From Streptomyces specialis (GTDB lineage Bacteria > Actinomycetota > Actinomycetes > Streptomycetales > Streptomycetaceae), in NCBI RefSeq assembly GCF_001493375.1, contig NZ_LN929757.1:1-64000 (forward strand): 64,000 nt of DNA. Reading direction: 5' to 3'. Below the pieces are notes generated by a model. The model made no database searches. It saw only the letters and a list, made by a program, of their open reading frames with translations, and was not told the DNA's origin. Positions 22,543-30,366 of the stretch are shown piece after piece. The translations under genes were made by a program, and so were the position numbers. How positions within the stretch are numbered: position 1 is the first letter of the stretch; each line of letters starts with the position of its first letter.

Positions 22543-23025
22543 ATGGCCTTCCCCGTCACCACGCCCGGTTCGGCGCGTCCGTCACCGGTGGGGACAGGGG
22601 ACAGGGGGGAGTCCTGGGCGGCCGGGCACTCCGGTGGCGCCTTCCGGCTGCCCGCCCGGCCGCGTTCGGTGGCCGAGGCCCGCACCCGCGTGCGCGGGAC
22701 CCTGACCCGCTGGGGGATGCCCGCCGACGCCGTGGACGACGCCACGCTCGTCGTCTCCGAGCTGGTCACCAACGCCCTCGTGCACACCGGGACCGAGACG
22801 ATCGGGTGCGCGCTGCGGCGCGGCGGCGGACGTCTGTACATCGAGGTGTCCGGCCTGCGGTCGGGCCCCACGATCCCCCGGCCGCGCGCGGCCGGCCCCG
22901 ACGAGGAGAACGGCCGCGGTCTGGCGCTGATCGAGGCGCTGTGCCTGGCGGGGGGCGTCGCCGACACCACCGACGGCCGGGGCCGGGCGGTATGGGCGGC
23001 ACTGGCGACGGGCCCGAGGACCTGA
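22543..23025 (+). CDS. Anti-sigma-factor-type ATP-binding protein (HATPase)
   Basis: A 160-residue protein of the small GHKL/HATPase_c_2 family, abundant in Streptomyces as serine-protein-kinase-like anti-sigma regulators. Motifs are LVVSELVTNALVHT (N box, near residues 69-82), a reduced G1 region, and GRGLALIEALC (G2). ATG 22543 is chosen over upstream in-frame starts because GAAAGGCGAG lies just before it and similarity begins soon after. A second ATG at 22538 is out of frame. The next gene starts 17 bases after the stop on the same strand. The target sigma factor or partner cannot be deduced. Confidence 0.85.
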   Translation: MAFPVTTPGSARPSPVGTGDRGESWAAGHSGGAFRLPARPRSVAEARTRVRGTLTRWGMPADAVDDATLVVSELVTNALVHTGTETIGCALRRGGGRLYIEVSGLRSGPTIPRPRAAGPDEENGRGLALIEALCLAGGVADTTDGRGRAVWAALATGPRT

Positions 23026-23042
23026 ACGGAACCGGCGCCCTG

Positions 23043-23561
23043 ATGGACCCCGTGCACCCCCTTCACCCCGCCGACTCCGGCGACCCCCGCGATGCCGGCG
23101 ATCCCCGCGACCCCGGTGGGTACGAGCGCGCGGACGTCGCGGCCCGCCGGCGCCGCAATCCGTTCTACCTGCCGGTGAACGGCCCTGACGGCACCGAGTG
23201 CGACGCCGCCGGGGGCTCCGAGGAGCACGGCCGCCGGCTCATGACGTCGCTGCCGCGCGCGGGCGCGGTGTTCGCCGTGGGCCGCCGCTGGTGGTGGGTG
23301 GTGCCCTCCCAGTCGCAGGTGGGCCTGGAGTGGCCCGCCACCGCCCACTACTGGGCCGGGGCGGGCCGGCCGCGCGCCCCGCGCCGCGACCGCCCCACCC
23401 GCGCCGGGCGTCCGGCGGCGCCGCCGAGGGCGCCGAGGAGCCCGGGTGGCCCGGGGGAGCCGAGGCTGATCCACTGGCCCAGCGACGCGGCGCCGTACAC
23501 GCATCCGCTGCTGCTCTACATCGCCGTCTGCCGGCTCTCCGGGGTCCCGCCCGTGCTGTGA
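23043..23561 (+). CDS. Hypothetical protein downstream of the HATPase gene
   Basis: A 172-residue protein with a Pro/Asp-rich N-terminus (repeats of GDPRD), then a charged RRRRNPFYLPVNG segment, a central RRWWWVVPSQSQVGLEWP motif and a conserved-looking tail (LIHWPSDAAPYTHPLLLYIAVCRLSG). No catalytic motif or membrane segment is evident. The start could be ATG 23043 or ATG 22992, which would overlap the HATPase gene. HATPase genes followed by a small protein of this kind occur in Streptomyces, so a partner role is plausible but is inference. Confidence 0.6.
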   Translation: MDPVHPLHPADSGDPRDAGDPRDPGGYERADVAARRRRNPFYLPVNGPDGTECDAAGGSEEHGRRLMTSLPRAGAVFAVGRRWWWVVPSQSQVGLEWPATAHYWAGAGRPRAPRRDRPTRAGRPAAPPRAPRSPGGPGEPRLIHWPSDAAPYTHPLLLYIAVCRLSGVPPVL

Positions 23562-23583
23562 AGGACCGGCGCCGCCGTCGCGT

Positions 23584-25323
23584 TCAGATGGCGCGGCGGC
23601 GGACGCGGGCCTCCCAGGGGCCGAGGGCGCCGGGGGCGCCGGGCGGTGGGGCGTTGGTGATCAGGGTCTCGGCGCCGGTCCAGTCGTCCGGGAGGTCGAG
23701 GGCGATCGGGTCGCCGCTGAAGTTGCCCAGGACGAGCAGCTCGGTGCCGCTGTCCTCGTGGCGGCGGACGAACGCGTACAGGCGCTCGTCGTCGGGGGCG
23801 AGCATGTGGAAGTCGCCGTGGGCGACGGCCGGTTCGGTGTGGCGGAGCTGGATCAGGCGCCGGTAGTGGTGGAACACCGAGTGCGGGTCGGCCACTTGCG
23901 CCTCGGCGTTGATCTCCCGGTGGTCGGGGTTGACCGGGAGCCACGGGGTGCCGGTGGTGAACCCGGCGTGCCGGGAGGCGTCCCACTGCATGGGCGTGCG
24001 GGCGTTGTCGCGGCTGCGGGCCCGCAGGCCCTCCAGGACGCGTGCGGGGTCCTCGCCCGCGGCGGTGGCCTCGCGGTAGTGGTTGAGGGACTCGATGTCG
24101 CGGAACTCCTCCAGGGAGCGGAACGGGTAGTTGGCCATGCCCAGTTCCTCGCCCTGGTAGACGTAGGGCGTGCCGCGGTGCAGGTGCAGGACGGTGGCGA
24201 GCATCGTGGCGGACCGGGCGCGGTGGCCGGGGCTGTCGTCGCCGTAGCGGGAAACGACGCGCGGCTGGTCGTGGTTGTTCCAGTAGAGGCTGTTCCAGCC
24301 GGTCTCGTGCAGGCCGGTCTGCCAGCGGCCCAGCGACGCCTTGAGGTCGGTCAGCCGCACTCGGCGCGGGTCGAACTTGCCGCCGGGGCCCGAGTCCAGG
24401 CCGACGTGCTCGAACTGGAACACCATGTCCAGCTCCTCGCGGGCCGGATCGGTGAACAGCTCGGCCTCCTCCACCGTCACCCCGGGCATCTCCCCGACGG
24501 TCAGCAGGCGTTCGGAGCGGCCCGCGAAGACCTCGCGGTGCATCTCGGCCAGGAACTCGTGGATGCGCGGACCGCAGACGTACCACGGGCTGCCGTCGCC
24601 GTACCGGCTGCCCGGCCGGGCCCGGCCGTCGCGCAGGGCGGGGTCCTTGGAGATGAGGTTGATGACGTCCATGCGGAAGCCGTCGACGCCCCGGTCCAGC
24701 CACCAGCGCATCATCGCGTGGACCGCCTGGCGGACCTCCGGGTTCTCCCAGTTGAGGTCGGGCTGCTTGCGGGAGAACAGGTGCAGGTAGTACTCCCCGG
24801 ACGTCTCGTCGAACGTCCACGCCGGGCCGGAGAAGATCGACTCCCAGTTGGTCGGCTCGGCGCCCGGTGTACCCGGCTCCATGCCGTCGCGGGCCGGACG
24901 CCACCAGTACCAGTCGCGCTTCGGGCCGGTGGGGCCCTGGTCGCGGGAGGCGGTGAACCAGGGGTGCTCGTCGGAGGTGTGGTTGACCACGAGGTCCATG
25001 ATCAGCCGCATCCCCCGGTCGTGGAGGGCGGTCAGCAGCCGGTCGAAGTCGTCCAGCGTGCCGAAGACCGGGTCGATGTCCTGGTAGTCGCGGATGTCGT
25101 ACCCGTTGTCGGCGTGGGGGGAGGGATAGACGGGCGAGAGCCACAGCGCGTCCACGCCCAGCAGGGAGAGGTGGTCCAGACGGCTGATGATCCCGGGGAT
25201 GTCCCCGATGCCGTCCCCGTCGGAGTCGGCGAAGCTGCGTGGGTAGATCTGGTAGACGACGGCGGACTTCCACCACGGCTCGACGGCCGCTGCCTCGCTG
25301 GGTGACACGTCGGAACCTCGCAT
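23584..25323 (-). CDS. GH13 alpha-glucosidase / oligo-1,6-glucosidase
   Basis: A 579-residue intracellular hydrolase releasing glucose from alpha-glucosides. The GH13 signatures are DLVVNHTSDEHPWF (region I), DGFRMDVINLI with nucleophile D219 (region II), VGEMPG with acid/base E278 (region III) and NHDQPRVVSRYG (region IV). QPDLNWENP and the DARTPMQWD-like run (NARTPMQWDAS) place it with alpha-glucosidases/trehalulose-type enzymes rather than amylases. ATG 25323 (MRGSDVSPSE) is chosen because homology begins at WWKSAVVYQIYPRSF; the open frame extends 170 codons further upstream without family similarity. It is divergent from ramC, with about 278 bases between. Confidence 0.92.
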   Translation of the reverse strand: MRGSDVSPSEAAAVEPWWKSAVVYQIYPRSFADSDGDGIGDIPGIISRLDHLSLLGVDALWLSPVYPSPHADNGYDIRDYQDIDPVFGTLDDFDRLLTALHDRGMRLIMDLVVNHTSDEHPWFTASRDQGPTGPKRDWYWWRPARDGMEPGTPGAEPTNWESIFSGPAWTFDETSGEYYLHLFSRKQPDLNWENPEVRQAVHAMMRWWLDRGVDGFRMDVINLISKDPALRDGRARPGSRYGDGSPWYVCGPRIHEFLAEMHREVFAGRSERLLTVGEMPGVTVEEAELFTDPAREELDMVFQFEHVGLDSGPGGKFDPRRVRLTDLKASLGRWQTGLHETGWNSLYWNNHDQPRVVSRYGDDSPGHRARSATMLATVLHLHRGTPYVYQGEELGMANYPFRSLEEFRDIESLNHYREATAAGEDPARVLEGLRARSRDNARTPMQWDASRHAGFTTGTPWLPVNPDHREINAEAQVADPHSVFHHYRRLIQLRHTEPAVAHGDFHMLAPDDERLYAFVRRHEDSGTELLVLGNFSGDPIALDLPDDWTGAETLITNAPPPGAPGALGPWEARVRRRAI

Positions 25324-25601
25324 CGCTGGGGGAGGGGGCGCCAAAGCGGGCGCCACCTCATTGTCCCGGCGGCGTTTTCCCCGCGTCAACTTGTCCCGGT
25401 TCGCGTCGCATGACGCATACGTGTGCTTCCCGGCGCCCGGTCCGGCGCCCGAGGTCCGCGCCCGGCGGGGCGCGGGCGGCATCCGTCCGCCGCGACACGT
25501 GAATCGCGATATGTGCATTCCGCACGGCCGTCTCATGACATGCGTGACTGTCCGGGCGGCCGGGGGGCGTGACAACCTCTTGCCAGTGCCGAAGGAGGGC
25601 G

Positions 25602-28241
25602 ATGGACAAGAGGTACGAGGTTTTCTGCCTGGTTGACAAGTATTTCTACGAGACACCGGACCGGGTGACCGAAAAGGCCACCGGTCAGGGCGAATCGCAA
25701 GGACTGTACGAGACCGCGCAGCGCCCCGTGCCCGAGGGCTGGTCCACCAGAAGAGTCGGCGACTGGCTGCACCTTCAGCCGCCCGCCGCCACCATGCCTC
25801 TCCAGGGCTGGAAAATCCACGTCTCCGCCGCACTCGGCAACGCGGACAAGACCGCCGCGAAAATCTGGGAATACTGCGTGCCCCGCCGCATTCCCTTCAA
25901 ATTCGTGCCCGGTCAGCAGCAGCTTTTCCTGCGGAACTCGAAATACGCCGGACGCGACAGCAGCGGCAAGTTCGCCACGATCTACCCGGCGGACGACGAG
26001 CAGACGCACACCGTCCTCACCGAACTGGGCGAGCTGCTCGCCGGCGAGCCGGGGCCGTACATCCTGACCGACCTGCGCTGGCACGAGGGCCCGCTGTACG
26101 TCCGGTACGGCGCGTTCGCCCCCCGCTACTGCGACAACGGCTCCGGCACCCTCGTGCCCGCCATCGAGGACGCCGAGGGCCGGCTCGTCCCGGACCGCAG
26201 GACCCCCACCTTCAGCGTCCCCGAGTGGGTCACCCTGCCGACGTTCCTCGAACCGCACCTCGCCGCCCGCAACGGCGTCACCGTCGGCGACCTGCCCTAC
26301 CGGATCGACGGGGCGCTGCACTTCTCCAACGGCGGCGGCGTCTACCGGGGCACCGATGTGCGCACCGGCGACCCGGTGGTGCTGAAGGAGGCCCGCCCCT
26401 ACGCGGGGCTCGCGGCCGACGGCGCCGACGCCGTGACCCGGCTGGAGCGGGAGAAGTCCGCGCTGGAGCGGCTGGCCGGCCTGTCGGTCGCGCCCGGCCT
26501 GCGCGACTGGTTCACCCTCGGCGACCACCGCTTCCTGGTGATGGACTTCCTGCCGGGCCGCACCCTCAACTCGTTCTTCGCCGAACGCCATCCGCTGCTC
26601 ACGGTCGCCCCCGAACCCGCCGCCCTGGCCGACTACACCCGGTGGGCGCTGACGATCCACGCGGGCGTCGAACGCGCCGTGGCCGCGCTGCACGAACGCG
26701 GCCTCGTCTTCAACGACCTGCACATGTTCAACGTCATGGTCGCCCCCGACGGCGAGTCGGTGTCGCTGCTGGACTTCGAGGCCGCCGCGCCGGCCGCCGA
26801 CAACGGCCGGCAGATCGTCGCCCACCCCGGGTTCATGGCCCCCCGCGACCGGACCGGCTTCGCCGTGGACCGCTACGCGCTGGCCTGTCTGAAGCTCGCC
26901 CTGTTCATGCCGATGACCTCGCTGTTCGCCGTGGACGCGGGCAAGGCCGCGCACCTGGCCGAGGTGGCCGCCCGCGAATTCCCCGACCTGCCCGAGGGGT
27001 TCCTCGACGAGGCCGTCGCCGAGATCGAGGGCCGCACACGCCCCGGGGCACCGCCCGCCGCCCGCCCGGCGTCCCCGGCGCCCCTGCCGCTGCCGTCCGG
27101 CGACTGGGAACGCTGCCGCGACTCCATGGTCCGCGCGACCCTCGCCTCGGCCACACCCGAGCGCGACGACCGCCTCTTCCCGGGCGACATCGCCCAGTTC
27201 GCCACCGGCGGCGGCCTCGGCCTGGCCAACGGCGCGGCCGGCGTGCTCTACGCCCTCGCCGAGCGCGGCGCCCCGCCGTACGAGGAGGGCGAAAGCTGGC
27301 TCCTGCGGCAGGCCGCCGCACCGCCCGAGGGCAGCCGACTCGGCCTGTACGACGGGCTGTTCGGCGTCGTCCACACCCTCCACCGGCTCGGCCACACCCA
27401 GTCCGCGCTCGACCTGGCCTCCCTCGCGCTCGCCGAGCGGTGGGAGCGGCTGCCCGCCGACCTCCACGGCGGCCTGGCCGGCGTCGGCCTCGCCCTGGAC
27501 GAACTGGCCGCCGCCACCGGCGACGACACCCTCGCCGCCAAGGCCGCCCGCGCCACGGAACTGGCCGCCGCGTCCCTGACCGCACCGCCCGAACCGCGCG
27601 GACGCAAGCGCGCCGGGCTGCTGTACGGCGCCTCGGGCCCCGCCCTGCTCTTCCTGCGGCGCTACGAACGGACCGGCGACCGCGCCCTGCTGGACCTGGC
27701 GGCCACCGCCCTGCGGCGCGACCTGGACCACCACTGCGTCCTCGACAGCCGAGGCACGCTCGTGGTGGACGAGGGGGACCGCATCCTGCCGTACCTCGGC
27801 GAGGGCAGCGCCGGCATCGCGGCGGTCCTGGACGACTACCTCGCGCACGACGCCGACGCGTCGTTCGAGCAGGCGCGGGCGCGGATCCTGCCGGGCGCGA
27901 TGCTGCGCTACTACGCCCAGCCCGGCCTGTTCCGGGGCCGGGCGGGCATGGTCTGGCCCCTCGCCCGCACCGCCACGCCCGCCGCCGGGGACCCGGCCGG
28001 ACTGATCGCGCAGCGCGACGCCATGGACTGGTACGCCATGGACTACGACGGCGAACTCGCCTTCCCCGGCGAGCAGATGATGCGCCTGTCGATGGACCTG
28101 GCGACCGGCACCGCCGGCTGTCTGCTGGCGCTCGGCGCGGCCCGGCACCGCCTCACGGGAGACACCGGGCCCGCCCCCCGGCTCCCCTTCCTGCCGCCCC
28201 CCGGGCGGCCCACGGACCGGACCTCCGACGGGGGTCCGTAA
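25602..28241 (+). CDS. ramC: RamC-like class III lanthionine synthetase (LanKC)
   Basis: This 879-residue trifunctional enzyme dehydrates Ser residues of the RamS peptide and forms (methyl)lanthionine or labionin-type rings. The N-terminal lyase region (about 1-220) begins MDKRYEVFCLVDKYFYETPD, typical of RamC. The kinase domain has VVLKEARP (Lys about 262), LVFNDLHMFNVM (Asp about 373) and LLDFEAA (about 391). The C-terminal cyclase-like region (LYDGLFGVVH, DLHGGLAGVG, YLGEGSAGIAAV, GLFRGRAGMVW) lacks the Cys/Cys/His zinc ligands of LanC, as expected for class III. ATG 25602 has a strong GAAGGAGGGCG ribosome-binding site; the upstream in-frame ATG has none. First gene of ramCSAB. Confidence 0.95.
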   Translation: MDKRYEVFCLVDKYFYETPDRVTEKATGQGESQGLYETAQRPVPEGWSTRRVGDWLHLQPPAATMPLQGWKIHVSAALGNADKTAAKIWEYCVPRRIPFKFVPGQQQLFLRNSKYAGRDSSGKFATIYPADDEQTHTVLTELGELLAGEPGPYILTDLRWHEGPLYVRYGAFAPRYCDNGSGTLVPAIEDAEGRLVPDRRTPTFSVPEWVTLPTFLEPHLAARNGVTVGDLPYRIDGALHFSNGGGVYRGTDVRTGDPVVLKEARPYAGLAADGADAVTRLEREKSALERLAGLSVAPGLRDWFTLGDHRFLVMDFLPGRTLNSFFAERHPLLTVAPEPAALADYTRWALTIHAGVERAVAALHERGLVFNDLHMFNVMVAPDGESVSLLDFEAAAPAADNGRQIVAHPGFMAPRDRTGFAVDRYALACLKLALFMPMTSLFAVDAGKAAHLAEVAAREFPDLPEGFLDEAVAEIEGRTRPGAPPAARPASPAPLPLPSGDWERCRDSMVRATLASATPERDDRLFPGDIAQFATGGGLGLANGAAGVLYALAERGAPPYEEGESWLLRQAAAPPEGSRLGLYDGLFGVVHTLHRLGHTQSALDLASLALAERWERLPADLHGGLAGVGLALDELAAATGDDTLAAKAARATELAAASLTAPPEPRGRKRAGLLYGASGPALLFLRRYERTGDRALLDLAATALRRDLDHHCVLDSRGTLVVDEGDRILPYLGEGSAGIAAVLDDYLAHDADASFEQARARILPGAMLRYYAQPGLFRGRAGMVWPLARTATPAAGDPAGLIAQRDAMDWYAMDYDGELAFPGEQMMRLSMDLATGTAGCLLALGAARHRLTGDTGPAPRLPFLPPPGRPTDRTSDGGP

Positions 28242-28250
28242 CGAAAGACC

Positions 28251-28274
28251 CCTCCGCCGCACCCGCGGCGGAGG
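28251..28274 (+). promoter_or_regulatory. Stem-loop between ramC and ramS
   Basis: A perfect 10-base-pair GC stem (28251-28260 with 28265-28274) closes a 4-base loop, 10 bases after the ramC stop and about 33 before the ramS ATG. It may stabilise or process the ramS message. There is no U-run. Confidence 0.5.
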
Positions 28275-28307
28275 CGACATCGGTAAACCGACGAAAGGAA
28301 GTGCCCC

Positions 28308-28439
28308 ATGTCCCTTCTCGACCTGCAGACGATGGAGCCGGAGACCGCGACCACCGGCGGGGGCGGCGGCGACCAGAGCAGCCTCAGCCTCCTCGCCTGC
28401 GACAAGCACAGCTCGAACAGCTTCCTGCTCTGCCTCTGA
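28308..28439 (+). CDS. ramS: RamS-like class III lanthipeptide precursor (SapB-type)
   Basis: A 43-residue precursor, too short for ordinary gene calling. The leader is MSLLDLQTMEPETATTGGGG, with the class III recognition motif LLDLQ at residues 3-7. The core ends SSLSLLAC (24-31), DKH, SSNSFLLC (35-42), L. Each half has the Ser-x2-Ser-x3-Cys pattern (S24, S27, C31 and S35, S38, C42) that gives two rings in SapB. AAAGGAAG at 28294-28301 is the ribosome-binding site. It lies between ramC and ramA, the same position as ramS in S. coelicolor. The expected product is an amphipathic surfactant-like peptide supporting aerial growth; ring type is inferred from the family. Confidence 0.95.
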   Translation: MSLLDLQTMEPETATTGGGGGDQSSLSLLACDKHSSNSFLLCL

Positions 28440-28464
28440 GCTGTTCCGGCTCGACGCCGGCGGC

Positions 28465-28491
28465 GGCCCCGCGCGCTCCTCGCGCGGGGCC
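28465..28491 (+). terminator. Strong hairpin between ramS and ramA (attenuator/terminator)
   Basis: A perfect 11-base-pair stem (GGCCCCGCGCG with CGCGCGGGGCC, 28465-28475 / 28481-28491) has a 5-base loop and starts 26 bases after the ramS stop. It would favour high ramS mRNA relative to ramAB by partial termination or 3'-end protection. Confidence 0.75.
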
Positions 28492-28581
28492 GTCCCCGTT
28501 GCCCCGTCTCTCCGTTCTTTCGTTCCGCCCGGTCCCCGTCCCAGGACCGGAGCCACCGCCTTCAGGAACCCGAGGAGCCAC

Positions 28582-30366
28582 ATGGAGCGGCCCCCGGAGC
28601 GCGAGCGGCCGGGCACGGCCGTCCGGCACAGCGCCGCGCGCGTCACCGTCCTGACCCTGCTCTCGCTGGCCGACACCGCCGTCACGCTGCTGCTGCCCGC
28701 CGCGCTCGGCCACACCCTCGACCTGCTGCTGGGCGGCGCCGACCCCGGCTCGGGCGCCGGGCGTCGCTGGGCCCTGATCTGCGCCGGCCTGGTCGCCGCG
28801 CAGATCGTCCTCGACGCCGCCACCGCCGTGCTGACCGCCACCACCGACGCCCGCGAGGCGGCCCGGCTGCGCGGACGGCTGCTGCGGCACGTGCTGGCCG
28901 TCGGGCCGCGCGCCGCCGACCGTTTCCCGCCGGGCGACCTCGTCACCCGCGCCACCGTCAACGCCGCCCACGCGGGCGCCGGGCCCGCCGCCCTGGCCGC
29001 CGCCGTCTCCGGCGCCGCCGCCCCGGCCGGCGGCATCGTGGCGCTGGCCCTGGTGGACTGGCGGCTGGCCGCCGCGTTCGCCGCCGGGGTGCCGCTCCTC
29101 GCGGTCCTGCTGCGGGCCTTCGCCCGCTCCACCGCCGACGCCGTCGCCCGCTACCAGGAGATCCAGTCCGACATCGCGGGCCGCCTCGTCGAGGCGCTGG
29201 GCGGCGCCCGTACCATCGCCGCCGCGGGCACCGAGCCGCGCGCACGGGACCGCGTGCTCGCGCCGCTGCCCGCGCTGAGCGCCGAGGGCCACCGGATGTG
29301 GGACGTCAACGCCAGGGCCGTCGCCCGGGCCGCCGGGCTCGCCCCGCTGCTCCAGCTCACCGTCGTCGCCGTCGCGGGCCTGCTGCTGGCCGCGGGCGAC
29401 CTGACCGTGGGCGGGCTGCTGGCGGCGGCCCGGTACGTGGTGATCGCGACCGGCGTCGGCGTCTTCGTCGGCGACCTCAACCGGCTCGTCCGCGCCCGGG
29501 GGGCCGCGCGGCGGCTCGCCGAGGTGTTCGCGGAACGGCCCGTCCGGTACGGCGACGCGACCCCGCCCCCCGGTGGGCCCGGCCGCCTGGAGTTCAGCGG
29601 CGTGACGGCCCGGCGGGACGGGCGCGACGTGCTGCGCGGCCTCGACCTAGTGGTGCCGGGCGGCGCCACCATGGCCGTCGTCGGCCGTTCCGGAGCGGGC
29701 AAGTCGCTGCTGGCCGCGCTCGCCGGGCGGCTGACCGACCCCGACGACGGCGAGGTCCGCCTCGACGGCGTACCGCTGACCGCCCTGCCGCGCCACACGC
29801 TGCGCGCCGAGGTCGGATCCGCCTTCGACCGGCCCGCGCTGCTCGGCGGCACCCTGGCCGGCGCCATCGGGTTCGGCCAGGACGCGCCGCCCGCCGAGCG
29901 GATCGCCGCCGCCGCCCGCTCGGCCAGCGCCGACACGTTCATCAGGACCCTCCCCGACGGCTACGCGACCCGCTGCGCCGACGCGCCGCTGTCCGGGGGC
30001 GAGCTGCAACGGCTCGGCCTGGCACGGGCGTTCACCCACACCGGGCGGCTGCTGATCCTGGACGACGCCACGTCCAGCCTGGACACCGTCACCGAACTGC
30101 GCGTCGGGCGGGCCCTGCTCGCCGACGCGGCGGCCCGCACCCGGCTGATCGTCGCCCACCGCGCGTCCTCCGCCGCCCGCGCCGATCTGGTGGCCTGGCT
30201 CGACAGCGGCCGGATCCGGGCGCTGGGACCGCACCACGCGCTGTGGCGCCGGGCCGACTACCGCGCGATGTGGGAAGCCGGGGACACCGGCGACACGGGG
30301 GACGCGGGAGACTCCGGAGACCTTCAGCGGGCCGGGAACGAGCCGGAGGGCACCCACGGTGACTGA
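28582..30366 (+). CDS. ramA: ABC transporter with fused membrane and ATPase domains (RamA-like)
   Basis: A 594-residue half-transporter. The N-terminal membrane domain has about six hydrophobic segments in residues 20-290. The ATPase domain has Walker A GRSGAGKS, signature LSGGELQRL and Walker B LLILDDATSSLD. In the ram/SapB system RamA and RamB are proposed to form a heterodimer exporting the mature peptide. ATG 28582 follows GAGGAGCC (AGGAGCCAC). The 3' end overlaps ramB by 8 bases, so the two are translationally coupled. The Walker B carboxylate reads D-D rather than D-E (ILDDATS), a degenerate site often found in one half of heterodimeric exporters. Confidence 0.92.
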   Translation: MERPPERERPGTAVRHSAARVTVLTLLSLADTAVTLLLPAALGHTLDLLLGGADPGSGAGRRWALICAGLVAAQIVLDAATAVLTATTDAREAARLRGRLLRHVLAVGPRAADRFPPGDLVTRATVNAAHAGAGPAALAAAVSGAAAPAGGIVALALVDWRLAAAFAAGVPLLAVLLRAFARSTADAVARYQEIQSDIAGRLVEALGGARTIAAAGTEPRARDRVLAPLPALSAEGHRMWDVNARAVARAAGLAPLLQLTVVAVAGLLLAAGDLTVGGLLAAARYVVIATGVGVFVGDLNRLVRARGAARRLAEVFAERPVRYGDATPPPGGPGRLEFSGVTARRDGRDVLRGLDLVVPGGATMAVVGRSGAGKSLLAALAGRLTDPDDGEVRLDGVPLTALPRHTLRAEVGSAFDRPALLGGTLAGAIGFGQDAPPAERIAAAARSASADTFIRTLPDGYATRCADAPLSGGELQRLGLARAFTHTGRLLILDDATSSLDTVTELRVGRALLADAAARTRLIVAHRASSAARADLVAWLDSGRIRALGPHHALWRRADYRAMWEAGDTGDTGDAGDSGDLQRAGNEPEGTHGD

